Positions 52,089 through 60,754 of a DNA stretch of 64,000 bases are shown one piece after another; the stretch's first letter is position 1; each line of letters starts with the position of its first letter. The stretch comes from Streptomyces roseofulvus. GTDB taxonomy: Bacteria; Actinomycetota; Actinomycetes; Streptomycetales; Streptomycetaceae. The notes beneath the pieces are model-generated. The model did not search any database, was not told where the DNA came from, and saw only the letters and a list, made by a program, of their open reading frames with translations. Location of the stretch: NCBI RefSeq assembly GCF_039534915.1, contig NZ_BAAAWE010000001.1, positions 5,022,001-5,086,000 on the forward strand, in the 5' to 3' direction. The translations under genes were made by a program, and so were the position numbers.

Positions 52089-52486
52089 CCGCCCTGTCCG
52101 AGGCCGACTGGGAGGCCCTGCGGGTCACGGCCCGGGAAGCGATGTCCCGCGCCTACGCCCCGTACTCGGGCTTCCCGGTCGGGGCCGCCGCCCTCGTCGA
52201 CGACGGGCGGACGGTCTCCGGCTGCAACGTGGAGAACGCCTCCTTCGGAATCGGCCTCTGCGCCGAGTGCGGCCTGGTCTCCCAGCTCCAGGCCACCGGC
52301 GGCGGCCGGCTCACCCACTTCGTCTGCGTGGACGGCCGGGGCGAGTCGCTCGTGCCGTGCGGGCGCTGCCGGCAGCTCCTGTACGAGTTCGGCGGCCCCG
52401 ACCTCGTCCTGGAGACGCCCGCCGGGTTCCTCACCCTGGCGGAGATGCTGCCGCAGGCGTTCGGCCCGGACCACCTCGCCAAGTAG
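52085..52486 (+). CDS. cdd: Cytidine deaminase
   Basis: 133 residues, the normal homotetrameric size. Zinc-site motifs: CNVENASFGIGLCAECG with the catalytic Glu, and PCGRCRQLLYEF. The N-terminal YAPYSGFPVGAA binds substrate. It converts cytidine and deoxycytidine to uridine and deoxyuridine, feeding deoA-type phosphorolysis. GTG 52085 overlaps the permease stop by 4 nt. A perfect hairpin follows, so it closes the transporter operon. Confidence 0.95.
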   Translation: MTALSEADWEALRVTAREAMSRAYAPYSGFPVGAAALVDDGRTVSGCNVENASFGIGLCAECGLVSQLQATGGGRLTHFVCVDGRGESLVPCGRCRQLLYEFGGPDLVLETPAGFLTLAEMLPQAFGPDHLAK

Positions 52487-52492
52487 CACACC

Positions 52493-52528
52493 GGAGCGGC
52501 CCTTCCGGCACGATGGAAGGGCCGCTCC
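52493..52528 (+). terminator. Terminator between cdd and deoA
   Basis: A perfect 14-bp stem (52493-52506 with 52515-52528) with an 8-nt loop, followed by TTCCGTTCC. deoA must therefore have its own promoter. Confidence 0.85.
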
Positions 52529-52541
52529 TTCCGTTCCCCCT

Positions 52542-52553
52542 CTATGCGCGTAG
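52542..52553. promoter_or_regulatory. Nucleoside-regulon motif, deoA
   Basis: CTATGCGCGTAG matches CTACGCGCGTAG at 11 of 12 positions, 16 nt before the deoA ATG and directly after the cdd terminator. Confidence 0.65.
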
Positions 52554-52569
52554 AAAGAGGCACCACGAC

Positions 52570-53847
52570 ATGGACGTCATCTCCGTCATCCGCACCAAGC
52601 GGGACAAGGGCGAGCTGAGCCCCGAGCAGATCGACTGGGTCATCGACGCCTACACCCGCGGCGCGGTCGCCGACGAGCAGATGTCCGCCCTGGCGATGGC
52701 CATCCTGCTCAACGGCATGAACCGCGACGAGATCGCCCGCTGGACGGCGGCCATGATCGCCTCCGGCGAGCGCATGAACTTCGACGCGCTCTCCCGCCCC
52801 ACCGCCGACAAGCACTCCACCGGCGGAGTCGGCGACAAGATCACCCTCCCGCTCGCCCCGCTCGTCGCCGCCTGCGGCGCGGCCGTCCCGCAGCTCTCCG
52901 GCCGCGGCCTCGGCCACACCGGCGGCACCCTCGACAAGCTGGAGTCCATCCCCGGCTGGCGCGCGCTGCTCTCCAACGAGGAGATGCTGCACGTCCTCGA
53001 CACCACGGGCGCGGTCATCTGCGCGGCCGGCGACGGCCTCGCCCCCGCCGACAAGAAGCTGTACGCGCTCCGCGACGTGACGGGCACGGTCGAGGCGATC
53101 CCGCTCATCGCCAGCTCCATCATGTCCAAGAAGATCGCCGAGGGCACCGGCTCCCTGGTCCTGGACGTCAAGGTCGGCACCGGCGCCTTCATGAAGACCA
53201 TCGAGGACGCCCGCGAGCTGGCCTCCACCATGGTCGCGCTCGGCACCGACAGCGGCGTGAAGACCGTCGCGCTCCTCACCGACATGTCGACCCCGCTCGG
53301 CCTCACCGCGGGCAACGCCCTGGAGGTCCGCGAGTCGGTCGAGGTCCTGGCCGGCGGCGGCCCGCAGGACGTCGTCGACCTGACGATCGCCCTCGCCGCC
53401 GAGATGCTGGCCGCGGCCGGCATCAAGGACGCCGACCCGGCGAAGGCCCTCAAGGACGGCTCCGCGATGGACGTCTGGCGCCGGATGATCGCGGCGCAGG
53501 GCGGCGACCCGGACGCCACCCTCCCGGTCGCCCGCGAGCAGCACGTCGTCACGGCCCCCTCGTCGGGCGTCCTGACCCGCCTCGACGCGTACGACATCGG
53601 CATCGCCGCCTGGCGCCTCGGCGCGGGCCGCGCCCGCAAGGAGGACCCGGTGCAGGCCGGCGCCGGCGTCGAGCTGCACGCCAAGCCCGGCGACACGGTG
53701 ACGGCGGGCCAGCCGCTGCTCACCCTCCACACGGACACCCCGGAGAAGTTCGACTACGCCCTGAAGTCCCTGGACGCCGCCTGGGACATCGCCCCCGAGG
53801 GCACGGACTTCACCCCGAACCCGATCGTCCTGGACCGCATCGCGTAA
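52570..53847 (+). CDS. deoA: Thymidine phosphorylase
   Basis: 425 residues. The phosphorylase signature SGRGLGHTGGTLDKLESIPG is present, along with DKHSTGGVGDK (phosphate site), SSIMSKKIAEG and LDVKVGTGAFMKT. The C-terminal domain has the hammerhead-type GAGVELHAKPGDTVTAGQPL. It splits thymidine or deoxyuridine into base and deoxyribose-1-phosphate, using the product of cdd. ATG 52570 has an AAAGAGG ribosome site immediately after the regulon motif. It is followed by a terminator-like hairpin. Confidence 0.96.
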   Translation: MDVISVIRTKRDKGELSPEQIDWVIDAYTRGAVADEQMSALAMAILLNGMNRDEIARWTAAMIASGERMNFDALSRPTADKHSTGGVGDKITLPLAPLVAACGAAVPQLSGRGLGHTGGTLDKLESIPGWRALLSNEEMLHVLDTTGAVICAAGDGLAPADKKLYALRDVTGTVEAIPLIASSIMSKKIAEGTGSLVLDVKVGTGAFMKTIEDARELASTMVALGTDSGVKTVALLTDMSTPLGLTAGNALEVRESVEVLAGGGPQDVVDLTIALAAEMLAAAGIKDADPAKALKDGSAMDVWRRMIAAQGGDPDATLPVAREQHVVTAPSSGVLTRLDAYDIGIAAWRLGAGRARKEDPVQAGAGVELHAKPGDTVTAGQPLLTLHTDTPEKFDYALKSLDAAWDIAPEGTDFTPNPIVLDRIA

Positions 53848-53880
53848 CGGCTCTGGCATGTGCCACTGACACCTTCGGGT

Positions 53881-53914
53881 GAACGGGGCCGGTGGACCTC
53901 CGCCGGTCCCGTTC
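53881..53914 (+). terminator. Terminator after deoA
   Basis: GAACGGG and CCCGTTC enclose a second CCGG/CCGG pairing, giving an imperfect stem of about 14 bp, 33 nt after the deoA stop. Confidence 0.65.
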
Positions 53915-53954
53915 GGCATGCTGGGATCGGTGACGACCGAATGAGGAGCACCCC

Positions 53955-54542
53955 ATGAGCGCACTCGCCGCCGAGTCCCACGACGCGGGCAACGGCTGGG
54001 AGGACCTGGTCCGTCGCTGGGAGTCGATGGACCGGCCCGAGGGCTGCAAGGTGGAGATCATCGAGGGGATCATCACCGTGGCACCCACGCCATCCGCCCG
54101 GCACAACAGCATCGCCTACCGGGTTCTGCGACGGCTCGCCGCCGTCATCCCGGAGGACTGGGGCGTCTACCAGACGCAGTCCGTCTCGATCCCGAGCCGC
54201 ATGAGCGCCTTCATTCCTGATCTCCTCGTGGCTCCGTTGGCCGAACTGGACGGACCCGGTCACCTCATCCCCGCCACGGCGGCCGAGCTCGTCGTCGAAG
54301 TCACCTCTCCGTCGAACGCGAGCACCGACCGGATCACGAAGGCCGCTGTCTACGCGGAAGCCGGAGTCCCGCTCTACCTCCTCATCGACCGCCACGCGCC
54401 CGGCGGCCCCACCGTCACCCTCTACGGGCAGCCCACGGGCGATGTCTACCGCGTCCTGAGCGCTGCCCCGTTCGGCGAGAAGATCCCTCTTCCCGCCCCC
54501 TTCGACCTCACCCTCGACACCGCGGAGTTCCCCTCCGCGTGA
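53955..54542 (+). CDS. Uma2-family (DUF820) putative endonuclease
   Basis: 195 residues with the PD-(D/E)xK-like Uma2 fold: KVEIIEGIITVAPTPSARHNSI, FIPDLLVAPLAEL, AELVVEVTSPSNASTDR and KAAVYAEAGVPLYLLID. The D-x(n)-E-V-x-S/T pattern is the presumed nuclease site. Streptomyces carry many paralogues with no assigned role; nuclease activity is inferred from the fold. ATG 53955 has GAGGAG upstream. No toxin-antitoxin partner or transposase is visible. Confidence 0.85.
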   Translation: MSALAAESHDAGNGWEDLVRRWESMDRPEGCKVEIIEGIITVAPTPSARHNSIAYRVLRRLAAVIPEDWGVYQTQSVSIPSRMSAFIPDLLVAPLAELDGPGHLIPATAAELVVEVTSPSNASTDRITKAAVYAEAGVPLYLLIDRHAPGGPTVTLYGQPTGDVYRVLSAAPFGEKIPLPAPFDLTLDTAEFPSA

Positions 54543-54552
54543 GCTCGCCGCG

Positions 54553-54852
54553 ATGAGTTCCGGCCCCCCGGCCGGTCATCCCCTCGTGGACACCAGTCAG
54601 CCGCTCGTCGTGACCCTGCCCGCTCGGCCGACCCGTGAGGAGGTCGCCCGGCTCTGCGCCGCGCTCGCCGCGGCGCCCCCCGGCGACGTGCGCTGCCGGA
54701 TCCACCCGGAGGCGTACGGCCTCCCGGCCGTCGACGCCCTGGCCCGGCTCGCGCTCACGGCCCGCCGCCACGGCCACCGGCTGACCCTCGACGGAGCAGG
54801 ACCCGAACTCACCGCCCTGCTCCGCCTCACCGGCATCGACCAGGTGCTCTAG
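54553..54852 (+). CDS. STAS-domain protein
   Basis: 99 residues. The second half (VDALARLALTARRHGHRLTLDGAGPELTALLRLTGIDQVL) matches the end of STAS domains as in anti-sigma-factor antagonists. The position of the conserved phospho-acceptor Ser is not obvious, and it may be degenerate. It begins 10 nt after the Uma2 stop and its own stop overlaps that of the convergent sigma gene by 4 nt. A role near that sigma factor is possible but not shown. Confidence 0.75.
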   Translation: MSSGPPAGHPLVDTSQPLVVTLPARPTREEVARLCAALAAAPPGDVRCRIHPEAYGLPAVDALARLALTARRHGHRLTLDGAGPELTALLRLTGIDQVL

Positions 54853-55820
54853 GCGTCCAGCCGCTCCGGCAGGTCGAAGAGCGGGAACCAGCGCGGGGTG
54901 TCCAGGAAGAAGTCCATCCCGGCGACCTTGCCGTCCCGCAGCTCCAGGACGATCAGCGCCCAGGGGCTGTAACCGCCCTCCGGGTCCGGGTGGTAGTGCG
55001 CGAAGGCCGGCGAGCCGTTGGCCACCGTCGGCACCAGCTTCGAGCCGCGGCAGACGTCGCCGACGCCCAGCATCCAGCCCACGATGTCGTCGTGGCCCTG
55101 GAGCCAGAGGTCGAACGGCGGCATGGACATGGTCGCGTCCTCGTGCAGGAGCGCGGTCAGCGCCTGCATGTCGTAGCCCTCGAACGCGGCCACGTACCGC
55201 TCGAGCAGCGCCTGCTGCTCCTCGTCCAGCGGGTTCGCCGCGTCGGACTCGGCCGGCGCCTGCTCGGCGATGGTCGCCCGGGCCCGCTGGAGCGCGCTGT
55301 TCACCGAGGCGACCGAGGTGTCGAGCAGCTCGGCGACCTCGGCGGCCTTCCACGCCAGCACCTCGCGCAGGATCAGCACCGCGCGCTGCTTCGGCGCCAG
55401 GTGCTGGAGCGCGGCGACGAAGGCGAGCCGCACGGTCTCCCGGTGCAACGCCGCCTCCGCCGGGTCGCCGGCGGTGGGCAGCACCCGCCCGTCCGGGATC
55501 GGCTCCAGCCAGGTGATCTCCGGCTGCTTCACGAGCTGCGCCTGCGCGACGGGCGTCGGCCCGGACAGGTCCATGGGCCGCGCCCGCCTGTTCCCCGCGT
55601 TCAGCGCGTCCAGGCAGACGTTGGTGGCGATCCGGTAGAGCCAGGACCGCAGCGACGAACGGCCCTCGAAGGAGTCGAGCGCCTTCCAGGCCCGCACCAT
55701 CGTGTCCTGCACCGCGTCCTCGGCCTCGAAGGAGGAACCGAGCATCCGGTAGCAGTAGCCGGTCAGTTCACGCCGGTACTTGTCGAGTTCATCGGTCGTC
55801 ACCACGGCGGTCTCGCCCAT
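54849..55820 (-). CDS. SigG-type sigma factor with C-terminal SnoaL-like domain
   Basis: 323 residues. ECF regions 2 (CYRMLGSSFEAEDAVQDTMVRAWKAL) and 4 (LAPKQRAVLILREVLAWKAAEVAELLDTSVASVNSALQRARATI) are followed by a 125-residue SnoaL/NTF2-like domain (LLERYVAAFEGYDMQALTALLHEDATMSMPPFDLWLQG). These fused sigma factors usually lack a separate anti-sigma gene, and the extra domain may sense a ligand. ATG 55820 has a GGGGA purine patch; GTG 55835 is the alternative. A perfect hairpin lies just upstream. Confidence 0.9.
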   Translation of the reverse strand: MGETAVVTTDELDKYRRELTGYCYRMLGSSFEAEDAVQDTMVRAWKALDSFEGRSSLRSWLYRIATNVCLDALNAGNRRARPMDLSGPTPVAQAQLVKQPEITWLEPIPDGRVLPTAGDPAEAALHRETVRLAFVAALQHLAPKQRAVLILREVLAWKAAEVAELLDTSVASVNSALQRARATIAEQAPAESDAANPLDEEQQALLERYVAAFEGYDMQALTALLHEDATMSMPPFDLWLQGHDDIVGWMLGVGDVCRGSKLVPTVANGSPAFAHYHPDPEGGYSPWALIVLELRDGKVAGMDFFLDTPRWFPLFDLPERLDA

Positions 55821-55838
55821 CGTGTCCCCACTCACCCC

Positions 55839-55865
55839 TCACCGGCACCCGTTCGGTGCCGGTGA
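55839..55865 (-). terminator. Hairpin between the second L,D-transpeptidase and the sigma gene
   Basis: A perfect 11-bp stem (55839-55849 with 55855-55865) and 5-nt loop. It ends 3 nt before the first possible sigma start, so it may end the upstream gene and also shape the sigma leader. Confidence 0.65.
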
Positions 55866-55899
55866 GAGCGAAGCTACCGCAGCGCACCGACAGCCGGGG

Positions 55900-56607
55900 T
55901 CAGGTTCCCGGCTTGCGTCCGTACACGTAGACGTCGTCGCCGTTGCGCAGCAGGTTCCAGTACGCCTTGGCGTCGGCCGAGCGCATGTTGACGCAGCCGC
56001 CCGAACCCGGCGGGTTCCACATCGACTTGGTCGTGGAGTGGAACGCCTGCCCGCCGTCGAAGAACTGCGCGTACGGCATCGACACGTGGTAGAGCGTCGA
56101 CCAGTGGTTGATGTTCCGCCAGTAGATCTTCTTCAGGCCGGTCCGGGTCTCGGTGCCGTCCTTGCCGGTGCGCACCGGTACCGGGCCGTACTTGAGGCGC
56201 GAGCCGTCCTGGATCCAGCTGAGCTGGCGGGTGAGGTCCACGCACGCGATCCGGCCCTTGTTGGTCGGACACTTGCCGGCCTTGTTCGGGTTGGTCCCGG
56301 CCGCCTTCTGCTGGATCATCGTGTTCATCGTGCGCCAGGTGACCGGGCCGGCGTAGCCCATGGTGGGCGTGATGCCGTGCTTGCGCTGGAACGCCTGGAT
56401 CGCCTGGCAGTCGCCGAGCGACTGGCGCCCGTCGACGGTGCGGCCGAGGAACTTCTCGACCTGCTTCTGGTATGGGCCCGTCGTCACGTTGCACGACGCG
56501 GCCTGGGCCGGCGCGGCGCCCACCACGAGGGCCGCGGGAACGAGCAGCGAGGTGAGGCCGGCGGCTATGCCGGCTCTCTTCCCCACCCGTCGCCTGAATC
56601 CGTTCAT
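55900..56607 (-). CDS. Secreted L,D-transpeptidase with peptidoglycan-binding domain
   Basis: 235 residues. A classical signal peptide with twin Arg-Arg and cleavage near AQAASC precedes a peptidoglycan-binding part (CQAIQAFQRKHGITPTMGYAGPVTWRTM) and a YkuD domain with catalytic Cys in GSGGCVNMRS and His in AFHSTTK. It should cross-link peptidoglycan outside the cell. Unlike the first copy in this window it has no lipobox. ATG 56607 has GGGGGAG upstream; TTG 56616 is in frame. Confidence 0.9.
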   Translation of the reverse strand: MNGFRRRVGKRAGIAAGLTSLLVPAALVVGAAPAQAASCNVTTGPYQKQVEKFLGRTVDGRQSLGDCQAIQAFQRKHGITPTMGYAGPVTWRTMNTMIQQKAAGTNPNKAGKCPTNKGRIACVDLTRQLSWIQDGSRLKYGPVPVRTGKDGTETRTGLKKIYWRNINHWSTLYHVSMPYAQFFDGGQAFHSTTKSMWNPPGSGGCVNMRSADAKAYWNLLRNGDDVYVYGRKPGT

Positions 56608-56708
56608 GATCGTCAACTCCCCCTTGAGTCCTGCTCTTTGGGACGAGCGGGGGAGGGGTCCGGTTGCACCGCACCCGGATCCGTGACAGGACGGTCACAC
56701 AGGCGTGC

Positions 56709-57968
56709 TCAGGCCGTCACCGGACGGATCCGCCGTGCCTCGACGCGCGCGCTGTGCGACCCGTACAGGGTGATCGAGACGACGCCGACCACCGCCACCA
56801 GACCGATCCCGACGGTCCCGGCCCAGCCGCCCGCGTGGAAGGCGATCGCGCCGAGCGTGCCGCCCGCGCTGGATCCCAGGTAGTACGCGGACTGGTAGAG
56901 CGCGGACGCCTGCGCCCGCCCGGTCTTCGCCGTCCGGCTCACGGAGGAGGACGCCACCGCGTGGCCCGCGAAGAAGCCGGCCGTGATCAGGACCAGGCCC
57001 GCGAGCACCGCCGCCAGGGCCTCGGAAAGCGAGAGCAGCAGGCCCGCGGTGGTGGTGGAGACCGCCAGGTAGAGCGCCCCGCGCCGGCCCAGCCGGCCGA
57101 CCAGCCTCCCGGCCGCCGCCGAGGAGACCGTACCGACCAGGTAGACCAGGAAGATCGAGCCGATCACGCCCTGCGGCAGCGAGAAGGGCGCCTCCGCCAG
57201 CCGGTAGCCGATCACCGTGTACACGGCGCCGAAGACCGTCATGAACAGCGCGCCGATCCCGTACAGACGCATCAGCAGCGGATCCGCCAGGTGCCCCCGC
57301 ACGGTGGCGGACAGCGCCTTCGGGTTCAGGGTGGCGGGCGTGAAGTGACGGGCCTTCGGCAGCAGCGCCCGGAAGGCGAGCGCGCACAGCAGCGACGTCA
57401 GGCCGACGGCGGCGAGCCCCGCCCGCCAGCCCCACAGCTGCGCCACCCAGCCGGTGACGATCCGGCCGCTCATGCCGCCGATCGAGTTGCCCGCGACGAA
57501 GAGGCCGATGGCGCCGATCAGCGCCCGGGGCCGCACCTCCTCGGCCAGGTACGCCATCGCCGAGGCCGGCAGCCCGGCCAGGGCCGCGCCCTGCACCGCC
57601 CGCAGCGCGATCAGCGCCTCCAGACTCGGCGCGAAGGGCACCAGGAGCGACACGCCCACCGCGACCGAGAGGGAGGCGGTCATCATCGTGCGGCGGCCGA
57701 AGCGCTCCGACAGCGCGCTGAGCGGCAGCACGCACAGGGCGAGCGCGCCGGTCGCGGCGGAGACGGTCCAGGACGCGGCCGAGGCGGTGGCGCCGAACTC
57801 GGCGGAGATCACCGGGAGGAGGGCCTGGGTGGAGTAGAGGAGGGCGAAGGCGGCCAGTCCGGCGGCGAAGAGCGCGAGGCTCATCCGGCGGTGGCCGGGG
57901 GTGCCGGGGGCGAGGCGGGTGTCGGCGGACGCGGGTGTGGCGTCCGCCTTGGTACTGGCGGAAGGCAT
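56709..57968 (-). CDS. MFS transporter
   Basis: 419 residues, 12 helices. ALSERFGRRTMM after helix 2 is the MFS motif, and AAGRLVGRLGRRGALYLA marks the second half. It resembles YnfM/arabinose-efflux-type exporters. ATG 57968 has TACGTT 6 nt upstream and no Shine-Dalgarno (leaderless). The divergent LysR gene 120 nt away is its probable regulator. Confidence 0.9.
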   Translation of the reverse strand: MPSASTKADATPASADTRLAPGTPGHRRMSLALFAAGLAAFALLYSTQALLPVISAEFGATASAASWTVSAATGALALCVLPLSALSERFGRRTMMTASLSVAVGVSLLVPFAPSLEALIALRAVQGAALAGLPASAMAYLAEEVRPRALIGAIGLFVAGNSIGGMSGRIVTGWVAQLWGWRAGLAAVGLTSLLCALAFRALLPKARHFTPATLNPKALSATVRGHLADPLLMRLYGIGALFMTVFGAVYTVIGYRLAEAPFSLPQGVIGSIFLVYLVGTVSSAAAGRLVGRLGRRGALYLAVSTTTAGLLLSLSEALAAVLAGLVLITAGFFAGHAVASSSVSRTAKTGRAQASALYQSAYYLGSSAGGTLGAIAFHAGGWAGTVGIGLVAVVGVVSITLYGSHSARVEARRIRPVTA

Positions 57969-58088
57969 GCCACGAACGTAGGCCGACCACGATTCATGCG
58001 TCCAATGCACGGATCTGCTGTAATCGTTCCCGTGGCGCATGAGTACAGGTCACAGCCCCGGCTGTCACCGAACAGTAACGAAGAAGAC

Positions 58089-59009
58089 ATGGGGCTGCTG
58101 CTCGCCCCGCGGCTCGCGTACTTCGCCGCGGTCGCCCGGCACGAGCACGTGACCAGGGCGGCGGCCGAGATGGGCGTGCCGCAGTCGACGCTCTCCCGGG
58201 CGATGGTCCGGCTCGAAGCGGACCTCGGCGTCGCCCTGTTCGCCCGGCGCGGCCGGACCGTCGCGCTCACCCCGGCGGGCCGCCGCTTCCTGACCGCCGC
58301 CGAGCGGGCCCTCGCCGAGGTCGAGCGGGCCGCCGACACGGTACGGGCCGACGCCGACCCCACGGCCGGGCGGGTCGCCTTCGGCTTCCTGCACACCATG
58401 GGCTCGGAGACCGTGCCCGCGCTGATCCGGGCCTTCCGGGTCGACCACCCCAAGGTCCGCTTCACCCTCGTCCAGAACTACGGCGAGGCGATGATCGAAC
58501 GGCTCCGCGCCGGCGAGCTGGACCTCTGCCTGACCTCACCGGTGCCGGACGCCCCCGACCTGGTCGGCCGCCGCGTCGACGAGCAGCGGCTGCGGCTCGT
58601 CGTCCCCGACGACCACCGGCTGGCCGGCCGCCGCCGGATCCGGCTCGCCGAGGCCGCCGAGGAGACCTTCGTGACCCTCGAACCGGGGTACGGGCTCCGC
58701 CGCATCACCGACGACCTGTGCGCGGAGGCCGGCTTCACGCCCCGGGTCGCCTTCGAGGGCGAGGAGGCCGAGACCCTGCGCGGCCTGGTCGCGGCCGGGC
58801 TCGGGGTGGCGCTGCTGCCGCCGCCGGCGGTGGCCCGCCCCGGAGTGGTCGAACTGACCGTGACGGCCCCGCGCGCGGTCCGCGAGATCGGCGTGGCCTG
58901 GCTGGACGGCCATCCGGACACGCCCCCGGTGGCCGCCTTCAAGAAGTTCCTGCTGAGCCGCCGCGGCCACCTCCTCCCGAAGGAGTCGCGGCCCCCGCAG
59001 GAGGAGTAG
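58089..59009 (+). CDS. LysR-family transcriptional regulator
   Basis: 306 residues. N-terminal winged helix: RLAYFAAVARHEHVTRAAAEMGVPQSTLSRAMVRLEADLGVALFARRGRTVALTPAG, in which the DNA-reading helix is intact. The C-terminal substrate domain begins GRVAFGFLHTMGSETVPALI. Ligand unknown. Divergent position suggests control of the MFS exporter and itself. ATG 58089 has GAAGAAG upstream. The stop is directly adjacent to that of the convergent hydrolase. Confidence 0.92.
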   Translation: MGLLLAPRLAYFAAVARHEHVTRAAAEMGVPQSTLSRAMVRLEADLGVALFARRGRTVALTPAGRRFLTAAERALAEVERAADTVRADADPTAGRVAFGFLHTMGSETVPALIRAFRVDHPKVRFTLVQNYGEAMIERLRAGELDLCLTSPVPDAPDLVGRRVDEQRLRLVVPDDHRLAGRRRIRLAEAAEETFVTLEPGYGLRRITDDLCAEAGFTPRVAFEGEEAETLRGLVAAGLGVALLPPPAVARPGVVELTVTAPRAVREIGVAWLDGHPDTPPVAAFKKFLLSRRGHLLPKESRPPQEE

Positions 59010-59789
59010 TCAGCGCCGGCGCGCGCCGGTTCCGAACCCCGCCGCCAGCGGCATCCGCAGGCCGATCGGGGGCGGGGCCGCCATCGCGTCGGTCAGCGGG
59101 CGGGTGACCGGGCGGGCGAAGAGCGCGCCGAGCACGAAGTCGGCGGCGAGCGCCCGCACCTCGTCGGCGTACTGGCGCAGTCCGTGCCCGTCCGTGTGCA
59201 CCTCGAAGCGGCAGGTCTCCCGGTTCGCCTTCTTGGCGCGGGCCGCGAACCGGAAGGACAGCTCGGGGTCGGTGCGGGCGTCGTTGGTGCCGTGCACGAT
59301 GAGCACCCGCCGCCCCACCAGCTGCCGTACCGGCTCGGGTTCGGCGGCCATGTCGTCCTCGGGCAGCCAGGGCGCGAGCGCCAGGACCGCGCCGACCGCC
59401 GGATGCCCGGCCGCCCGCAGGGCCGCCCGGGCGCCCATGCCGTGGCCGATCAGACAGACCGGGACGTCGCCGTAGCGGCGTACCGCCTCGGCGACCGCCC
59501 AGGAGGCGTCGGCCGCGAGCTCGGCGTCGGTGCCGTTCCAGCCGCGCCCCCGATAGCGCACGACCTGGGCGACCAGCCCCTCCGACCGCCCCGCGCGGGC
59601 GAGTTCGCGCCCCATCGGCAGGGCGGCGGCGTGCGCCCTGGCCGAGGCCCGGCGCCCCGACACCGGGTCCCCGTCCGGCAGGAGCAGCGCCACGCCGCCC
59701 ACCGCCGCCACGGACCGTGAAACCCCGACAGGCCGACCGAGCCGGGGTCTCCGGCCGTCGGCAGTCCCCACGAGTGCGTACTGCGCCAT
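59010..59789 (-). CDS. Alpha/beta-hydrolase (dienelactone-hydrolase-like)
   Basis: 259 residues. Nucleophile elbow GHGMGAR near residue 115, acid in VLIVHGTNDARTDP, and His in HTDGHGLRQYADEV. The missing cap and these motifs fit dienelactone-hydrolase-like or peptidase-like small hydrolases. It has no signal peptide. ATG 59789 lacks a good Shine-Dalgarno. Substrate not predictable. Confidence 0.82.
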   Translation of the reverse strand: MAQYALVGTADGRRPRLGRPVGVSRSVAAVGGVALLLPDGDPVSGRRASARAHAAALPMGRELARAGRSEGLVAQVVRYRGRGWNGTDAELAADASWAVAEAVRRYGDVPVCLIGHGMGARAALRAAGHPAVGAVLALAPWLPEDDMAAEPEPVRQLVGRRVLIVHGTNDARTDPELSFRFAARAKKANRETCRFEVHTDGHGLRQYADEVRALAADFVLGALFARPVTRPLTDAMAAPPPIGLRMPLAAGFGTGARRR

Positions 59790-59877
59790 GACAGAACAGT
59801 CTCAGAAGCCGAGGTGTACGGCAGTCGTACGCGCGGTCTCTGTTACGTATCGTCCGGTGAGCGAACGCCCGTACCGT

Positions 59878-60651
59878 CTACGCCCGTTCGAAGCAGTGGA
59901 CGGCGCCGACGGGGACGAAGCCGCGCCGCTCGTACCAGTGGCGCGGCCAGTCGTCGGCCAGTGCCGACAGGAAGACCGTCGTGCACCCGGCGTCGGCCGC
60001 CCGGCGCAGCGCCGTGTCCAGGACCACCCCCGCGTGTCCCTGCCGCAGGTGGGAGGCGGCCGTCACCAGGTCCTCGATCTGAGCCGTCCCGGAGGCGGGG
60101 TCCAGATACAGGTCGGCCCAGGCGGCCACCTCGCCCCACTCGTCGTGGGAGGCGAGGAAGCGCACGTCGGCGGCGCCGCGTCGGCGGGCCGCCCGCCGCT
60201 CGACCAGGGCCCGGATCACGTCGTCGTCCGCCTCCGGCAGGAACCGGCGCCAGCTCTCCGCGAGCGGCCCGCGCAGGGCCGGGAGGTCCACCTCCCGTGC
60301 GCCGCCGAGCTCCGGGACCGGGCCGCGGTGGCACATCAGGAGCACCTTGGCGCAGTCGTAGCCGGCGCGGGTCAGCGGCTCGGCGCAGGCCGCGGCGGTG
60401 GCCTCGTCGAGCACGTACACCGCCCGGTGCGGGAGGTGCGCCAGCAGTTCCTCCGTGCGGGCGGGCAGGGCGTCGGGATCGGTGGGGCCGTCGACCAGGA
60501 CGTGGTTGTCACCGCGCGAGAGCGCGTAGGCGTCGTCGAGGGCCGCGAAGCCGCCGGGGAAGTCGACCGTCCGGGCCGCCTGCCGGCGGGTGAAGGCGGA
60601 CACGAAGGCGTGGACGCGCCGGAGTTCGGTGGAGGCGGGGGCGGTGCTCAT
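59878..60651 (-). CDS. GNAT-family N-acetyltransferase
   Basis: 257 residues. The C-terminal GNAT core shows ADLYLDPASGTAQIEDLVTAASHLRQGHAGVVLDTALRRAADAG (acetyl-CoA loop) and the last strand WYERRGFVPVGAVHCFER. The N-terminal half is a second, degenerate GNAT-like part. Substrate unknown. ATG 60651 has TACGCT 6 nt upstream and no Shine-Dalgarno (leaderless). Divergent from add; their promoters share about 100 nt. Confidence 0.85.
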   Translation of the reverse strand: MSTAPASTELRRVHAFVSAFTRRQAARTVDFPGGFAALDDAYALSRGDNHVLVDGPTDPDALPARTEELLAHLPHRAVYVLDEATAAACAEPLTRAGYDCAKVLLMCHRGPVPELGGAREVDLPALRGPLAESWRRFLPEADDDVIRALVERRAARRRGAADVRFLASHDEWGEVAAWADLYLDPASGTAQIEDLVTAASHLRQGHAGVVLDTALRRAADAGCTTVFLSALADDWPRHWYERRGFVPVGAVHCFERA

Positions 60652-60726
60652 ACGGCCAGCGTAGGCGGCAGCCGTCCCGCGCCGCACCGGAAAATCCCGC
60701 CCCTCCCGGTGCCGACAAGGCGCGTT

Positions 60727-60748
60727 CTACGCGCGTAGGGGCTAGAGT
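60727..60748 (+). promoter_or_regulatory. Nucleoside-regulon operator and promoter of add
   Basis: CTACGCGCGTAG (60727-60738) is a perfect 12-bp palindrome. TAGAGT (60743-60748) lies 5 nt behind it and 6 nt before ATG 60755. A protein on the palindrome would cover the core promoter, so repression is likely. Confidence 0.75.
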
Positions 60749-60754
60749 GCGGCA

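Noticed and set aside
53955..54542. Uma2-family nuclease as part of a defence or transposon system
   Set aside because: It stands alone without transposase, toxin or restriction partners; such paralogues are common and scattered in Streptomyces.
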